Source: Phytopseudomonas dryadis (GTDB lineage Bacteria; Pseudomonadota; Gammaproteobacteria; Pseudomonadales; Pseudomonadaceae). Taken from it: a stretch of 64,000 bases of DNA. Both the position numbers and the translations under genes were made by a program. The stretch lies in the NCBI RefSeq assembly GCF_004327355.1, contig NZ_QJUM01000005.1, forward strand, positions 177,775-241,774. Reading direction: 5' to 3'. Shown here in pieces: positions 60,742-64,000 of this stretch; position 1 is the first letter of the stretch, and each line of letters begins with the position of its first letter. The notes under the pieces were generated by a model that was not told the origin of the DNA, did no database searches, and saw only the letters and a list, made by a program, of their open reading frames with translations.

Positions 60742-60840
60742 CAGGTTGTCCACGATCAAGCGGCCTTCGGCCTTCGATCAGAAGCGCTTGAGGCTGGAAA
60801 GCTGGACGAAAGAGCCTATGCGGTTTGCTTGTCGTTCAGC

Positions 60841-60893
60841 CCGTAGGATGGGTGCAACCCATCAATTGCCGATGGGTTGCACCCATCCTACGG
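60841..60893. repeat. Perfect 23-bp-arm palindrome between ict and ccl
   Basis: Arms 60841-60863 and 60871-60893 are exact complements (CCGTAGGATGGGTGCAACCC...), with loop AATTGCC. It is one of the GTAGG...CCTAC palindrome families common in Pseudomonas intergenic DNA, and could act as a partial terminator or RNA-stability element inside the operon. Confidence 0.85.
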
Positions 60894-60982
60894 CCGTCCG
60901 CTTGCGCCCTTTTGCAGTCGTACATCGTGAGCAGTTCCAACCCTATTTCCCATTGACCCCATGGGGCCAGGAAGCCGTCTTT

Positions 60983-61801
60983 ATGAGCACACCCATCGTC
61001 CGTTCCGCCCTGTTCGTCCCGGCCTCCCGGCCGGAGCGCATTCCCAAGGCCCTGGCCAGTGGCGCCGACGTGGTCATCGTCGACCTCGAGGACGCCGTGC
61101 AGGAAAGCCTCAAGGTCGAGGCCCGGGCCAACCTGGATGCCTTCCTCGGCGGCCATCCCCAGGCGCGCCTGCTGGTGCGCATCAACGCCGCCGAGCATGC
61201 CGGGCATGCCGAAGACATCGCCCTGTGCCAGCGCCATGCCGGGGTGATCGGGGTGTTGCTGCCCAAGGTCGAAAGCGCCGCCCAGGTGGCCCGGGTCGCC
61301 GCCTGCGGCAAGCCGGTCTGGCCGATCATCGAAAGCGCCCGCGGCTTGCTGGAGCTGCCGGCCATCGCCGCCGCGCCCGGGGTCGAGCGGCTGTCGTTCG
61401 GCGGCCTGGATCTGGGCCTGGATCTGGGCCTGAGCAGCGGTACCGCCGCGGCCGAGCGCATCCTCGACCAGGCGCGTTACTCGATCCTGCTGCACAGCCG
61501 CCTCACCGCCCTGGCCGCACCGCTCGACAGCGTATTCCCGGCCATCGACGACCGCGCCGGCCTCGAACGTGCCGTACGGGATGCCCGCGACATGGGCTTT
61601 GCCGGCCTGCTGTGCATCCATCCCAGCCAGGTCGGCGTGGTGCACCAGGTCCTGGCGCCGGCGGCCGAGGAACTGGACTGGGCGCGCCGGGTGCTGGCGG
61701 CCGGGGCCGACGGCGCCGGGGTCTTCGTGGTCGATGGGCAGATGATCGACGCACCGGTGCTCGGGCGCGCGCGGCGCATACTGGAACGGGCTGGCCAGTG
61801 A
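60983..61801 (+). CDS. ccl: Citramalyl-CoA lyase
   Basis: A 272-residue HpcH/HpaI (CitE-like) TIM-barrel lyase splitting citramalyl-CoA into acetyl-CoA and pyruvate. Visible are SALFVPASRPERIPKALASG, the metal/substrate motif VIVDLEDAVQ, LVRINAAE, PIIESARGLLELP and FAGLLCIHPSQV. It corresponds to PA0883 (Ccl/RipC), completing itaconate degradation. The ATG at 60983 gives the standard N-terminus; AGGA lies about eleven bases upstream. Confidence 0.9.
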   Translation: MSTPIVRSALFVPASRPERIPKALASGADVVIVDLEDAVQESLKVEARANLDAFLGGHPQARLLVRINAAEHAGHAEDIALCQRHAGVIGVLLPKVESAAQVARVAACGKPVWPIIESARGLLELPAIAAAPGVERLSFGGLDLGLDLGLSSGTAAAERILDQARYSILLHSRLTALAAPLDSVFPAIDDRAGLERAVRDARDMGFAGLLCIHPSQVGVVHQVLAPAAEELDWARRVLAAGADGAGVFVVDGQMIDAPVLGRARRILERAGQ

Positions 61802-61875
61802 ATCGAGGCGCGTTCGGCACAGCCGAAGGCGCCCTTGTGCAATGACGAATTCCACGGATGGAGCTGGCGTTATAA

Positions 61876-62916
<1,041 letters not shown>

Positions 62917-62936
62917 CGAAGAACGCGGTACAGGCG

Positions 62937-62968
62937 AGGCCGCTTTTCCTGGAGGAAAGCGGCCTTTG
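62937..62968 (+). terminator. Rho-independent terminator of the itaconate operon
   Basis: AGGCCGCTTTTCC and GGAAAGCGGCCT pair with a single bulged T around TGGA and are followed by TTTGT. It lies 21 bases after the binding-protein stop. Confidence 0.85.
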
Positions 62969-63063
62969 TCGTTGCCGCGGGTGAGACAGTTGGCCGAGCC
63001 GGTCTTTCGCGGCTGAAGCCGCTCCGGCGGGGGCGACCGGCCAGCAGGCATTCGGGAGGTGAT

Positions 63064-63732
63064 ATGAAGGTCAGTGAAGCCCTGCGCGAGCGCCACAGCA
63101 CGCGCGCCTTTCTCGACAAGGCGGTGGATGCGCAACTGCTGCGCAGCCTGCTGCGACAGGCCGCGCGGGCGCCTTCCAGCGGCAACCTGCAGCCCTGGCG
63201 CATCCAGGTCGTGCAGGGCACGGCCATGACGCGCTTTCGTGAGCATATCGCCGAGCGCCTGGCGCGCGATCCCGAGGTCGATCCGCCGGATTACCCGGTG
63301 TATCCGCAGCCCTTGCAGGAGCCATACCGCAGTTCCCGCTTCGAGGTGGGCGAACAGATGTACCGGCTGCTGGATATCGGGCGAGCCGACAAGGCGGGGC
63401 GCCTGGCCTGGTTTGCCCGCAACTACCGTTTCTTCGAAGCGCCCTGTGCGGCGTTCTTCTTCGTCGAGCGCTGCATGGGGCCGGGGCAGTGGGCCGATCT
63501 GGGCATGTACCAGCAAAGCCTGATGTTGCTGCTCAAGGAGCATGGCCTGGACAGTTGCGCCCAGGCCTGCTGGGCGCGCTATCACCTGAGCGTCGAAGCC
63601 TTTCTGCAGGTACCCGATAGCCACGTGCTGCACTGCGCTATCGCCATCGGCCACGCCGACCCCGAGGCGCCGGTCAACCGCCTGGTCAGCGAGCGCCTGC
63701 CGCTCGAGGCGTTCTGCACCTTCGTCGAGTGA
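63064..63732 (+). CDS. Nitroreductase family protein
   Basis: A 222-residue FMN-dependent oxidoreductase (nitroreductase fold). The FMN-phosphate motif RHSTRAFLDKAV is at the N-terminus, ARAPSSGNLQPWRIQVV follows, and VLHCAIAIGHADPEAPVNRL closes the fold. GGGAGG lies five bases before the ATG. Such enzymes reduce nitroaromatics, quinones or enones with NAD(P)H; the natural substrate is unknown. It is transcribed separately from the itaconate operon. Confidence 0.9.
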   Translation: MKVSEALRERHSTRAFLDKAVDAQLLRSLLRQAARAPSSGNLQPWRIQVVQGTAMTRFREHIAERLARDPEVDPPDYPVYPQPLQEPYRSSRFEVGEQMYRLLDIGRADKAGRLAWFARNYRFFEAPCAAFFFVERCMGPGQWADLGMYQQSLMLLLKEHGLDSCAQACWARYHLSVEAFLQVPDSHVLHCAIAIGHADPEAPVNRLVSERLPLEAFCTFVE

Positions 63733-63787
63733 GCAGGGCGGAGCGGCCAAGGACTGGCTGTGCTTAAGTCGGGCCTGCGACGAATCC

Positions 63788-63938
63788 CCGGGTGTCGCTT
63801 CGCTCGACCCGGGCTACCTACAAAGCTCCCGTAGCCTGGGTTGAGCCTGCGAAACCCGGGGCGATCTCCCATCGCTCGAATCAGCCCGCACAACGCCCGA
63901 CAGCGCGTAGCCTGGGTCGAGCGAAGCGATACCCAGGG
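63788..63938. repeat. Cluster of three GTAGCCTGGGT-type palindromic repeats
   Basis: Units lie at about 63788-63817 (inverted, ending CGGGCTAC), 63831-63861 (GTAGCCTGGGTTGAGC...) and 63907-63938 (GTAGCCTGGGTCGAGCGAAG...). They are related to the GTAGCC...GGGCTAC palindromes downstream of ggpPS. The last 260 bp of the window hold no gene that I can support. Confidence 0.75.
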
Positions 63939-64000
63939 ACGAACTCCCATAGATCTCATCCCTCGAATCACCCCCGCAACCATCCCACCCCCACAAATCC

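Overview
The window looks like a chromosomal segment of a Pseudomonas. It is uniformly GC-rich, and two long blocks keep the gene order known from P. aeruginosa: the Entner-Doudoroff/glucose uptake locus and the itaconate locus. A fused glucosylglycerol-phosphate phosphatase/synthase and a LamB-type porin fit the P. mendocina/P. pseudoalcaligenes (Ectopseudomonas) lineage; that placement is inference. I see no rRNA, tRNA, CRISPR array, prophage or intact insertion sequence. Mobile-type DNA is limited to short palindromic repeats, one MITE-like element and simple repeats.

Layout. 1-10.6 kb: a protealysin-like M4 protease with an overlapping emfourin-like inhibitor; an ATP-grasp/alpha-E/transglutaminase operon of the kind usually linked to the proteasome-like protease Anbu, here without Anbu; an AEC transporter; a 31-residue membrane protein; a PepSY protein; a class I glutamine amidotransferase; malate:quinone oxidoreductase; a repeat-rich secreted protein. 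10.8-14.4 kb: an ExaC-type aldehyde dehydrogenase and a DUF945 protein. 14.6-35 kb: central sugar catabolism, with gap diverging from edd-glk-gltR-gtrS, then an AGE-family sugar isomerase, the glucose ABC transporter gltBFGK, a LamB-family porin, and hexR diverging from zwf-pgl-eda, followed by gapN and a shikimate dehydrogenase-like gene. Two HexR-type operators sit in the two divergent promoters. Near-identical promoter modules precede the isomerase gene and gltB. Hfq/Crc-type A-rich motifs lie at the translation starts of four genes, three of them for transport.

35.6-41.7 kb: a four-gene ligase-associated DNA repair operon (MBL exonuclease, ATP-dependent ligase, Lhr-like helicase, PdeM phosphoesterase), every junction overlapping by four bases. 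42.1-46.3 kb: two tandem chemoreceptors with HBM-type sensor domains and almost identical signalling domains; the first has a good FliA promoter. 46.6-51.5 kb: cobF, the bifunctional ggpPS osmolyte gene, a MITE-like element and an MFS transporter. 51.6-54.9 kb: phenylalanine hydroxylation, phhA-phhB diverging from the TyrR-type regulator phhR.

54.9-63 kb: a LysR gene diverging from an itaconate degradation operon (itaconyl-CoA hydratase, acyl-CoA dehydrogenase, MmgE/PrpD protein, itaconate CoA-transferase, citramalyl-CoA lyase, TRAP binding protein). Compared with the P. aeruginosa locus it lacks the dioxygenase/glyoxalase-like gene and both TRAP membrane subunits; a strong terminator follows the binding protein. 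A nitroreductase and a cluster of palindromic repeats end the window.

The most notable non-genic signal is the repeat content. A ~150-bp intergenic element occurs in three long copies, one of them between the arms of a chemoreceptor gene's terminator. A palindromic repeat is inserted in frame in the gltG coding region. Several other palindrome families fill operon gaps.
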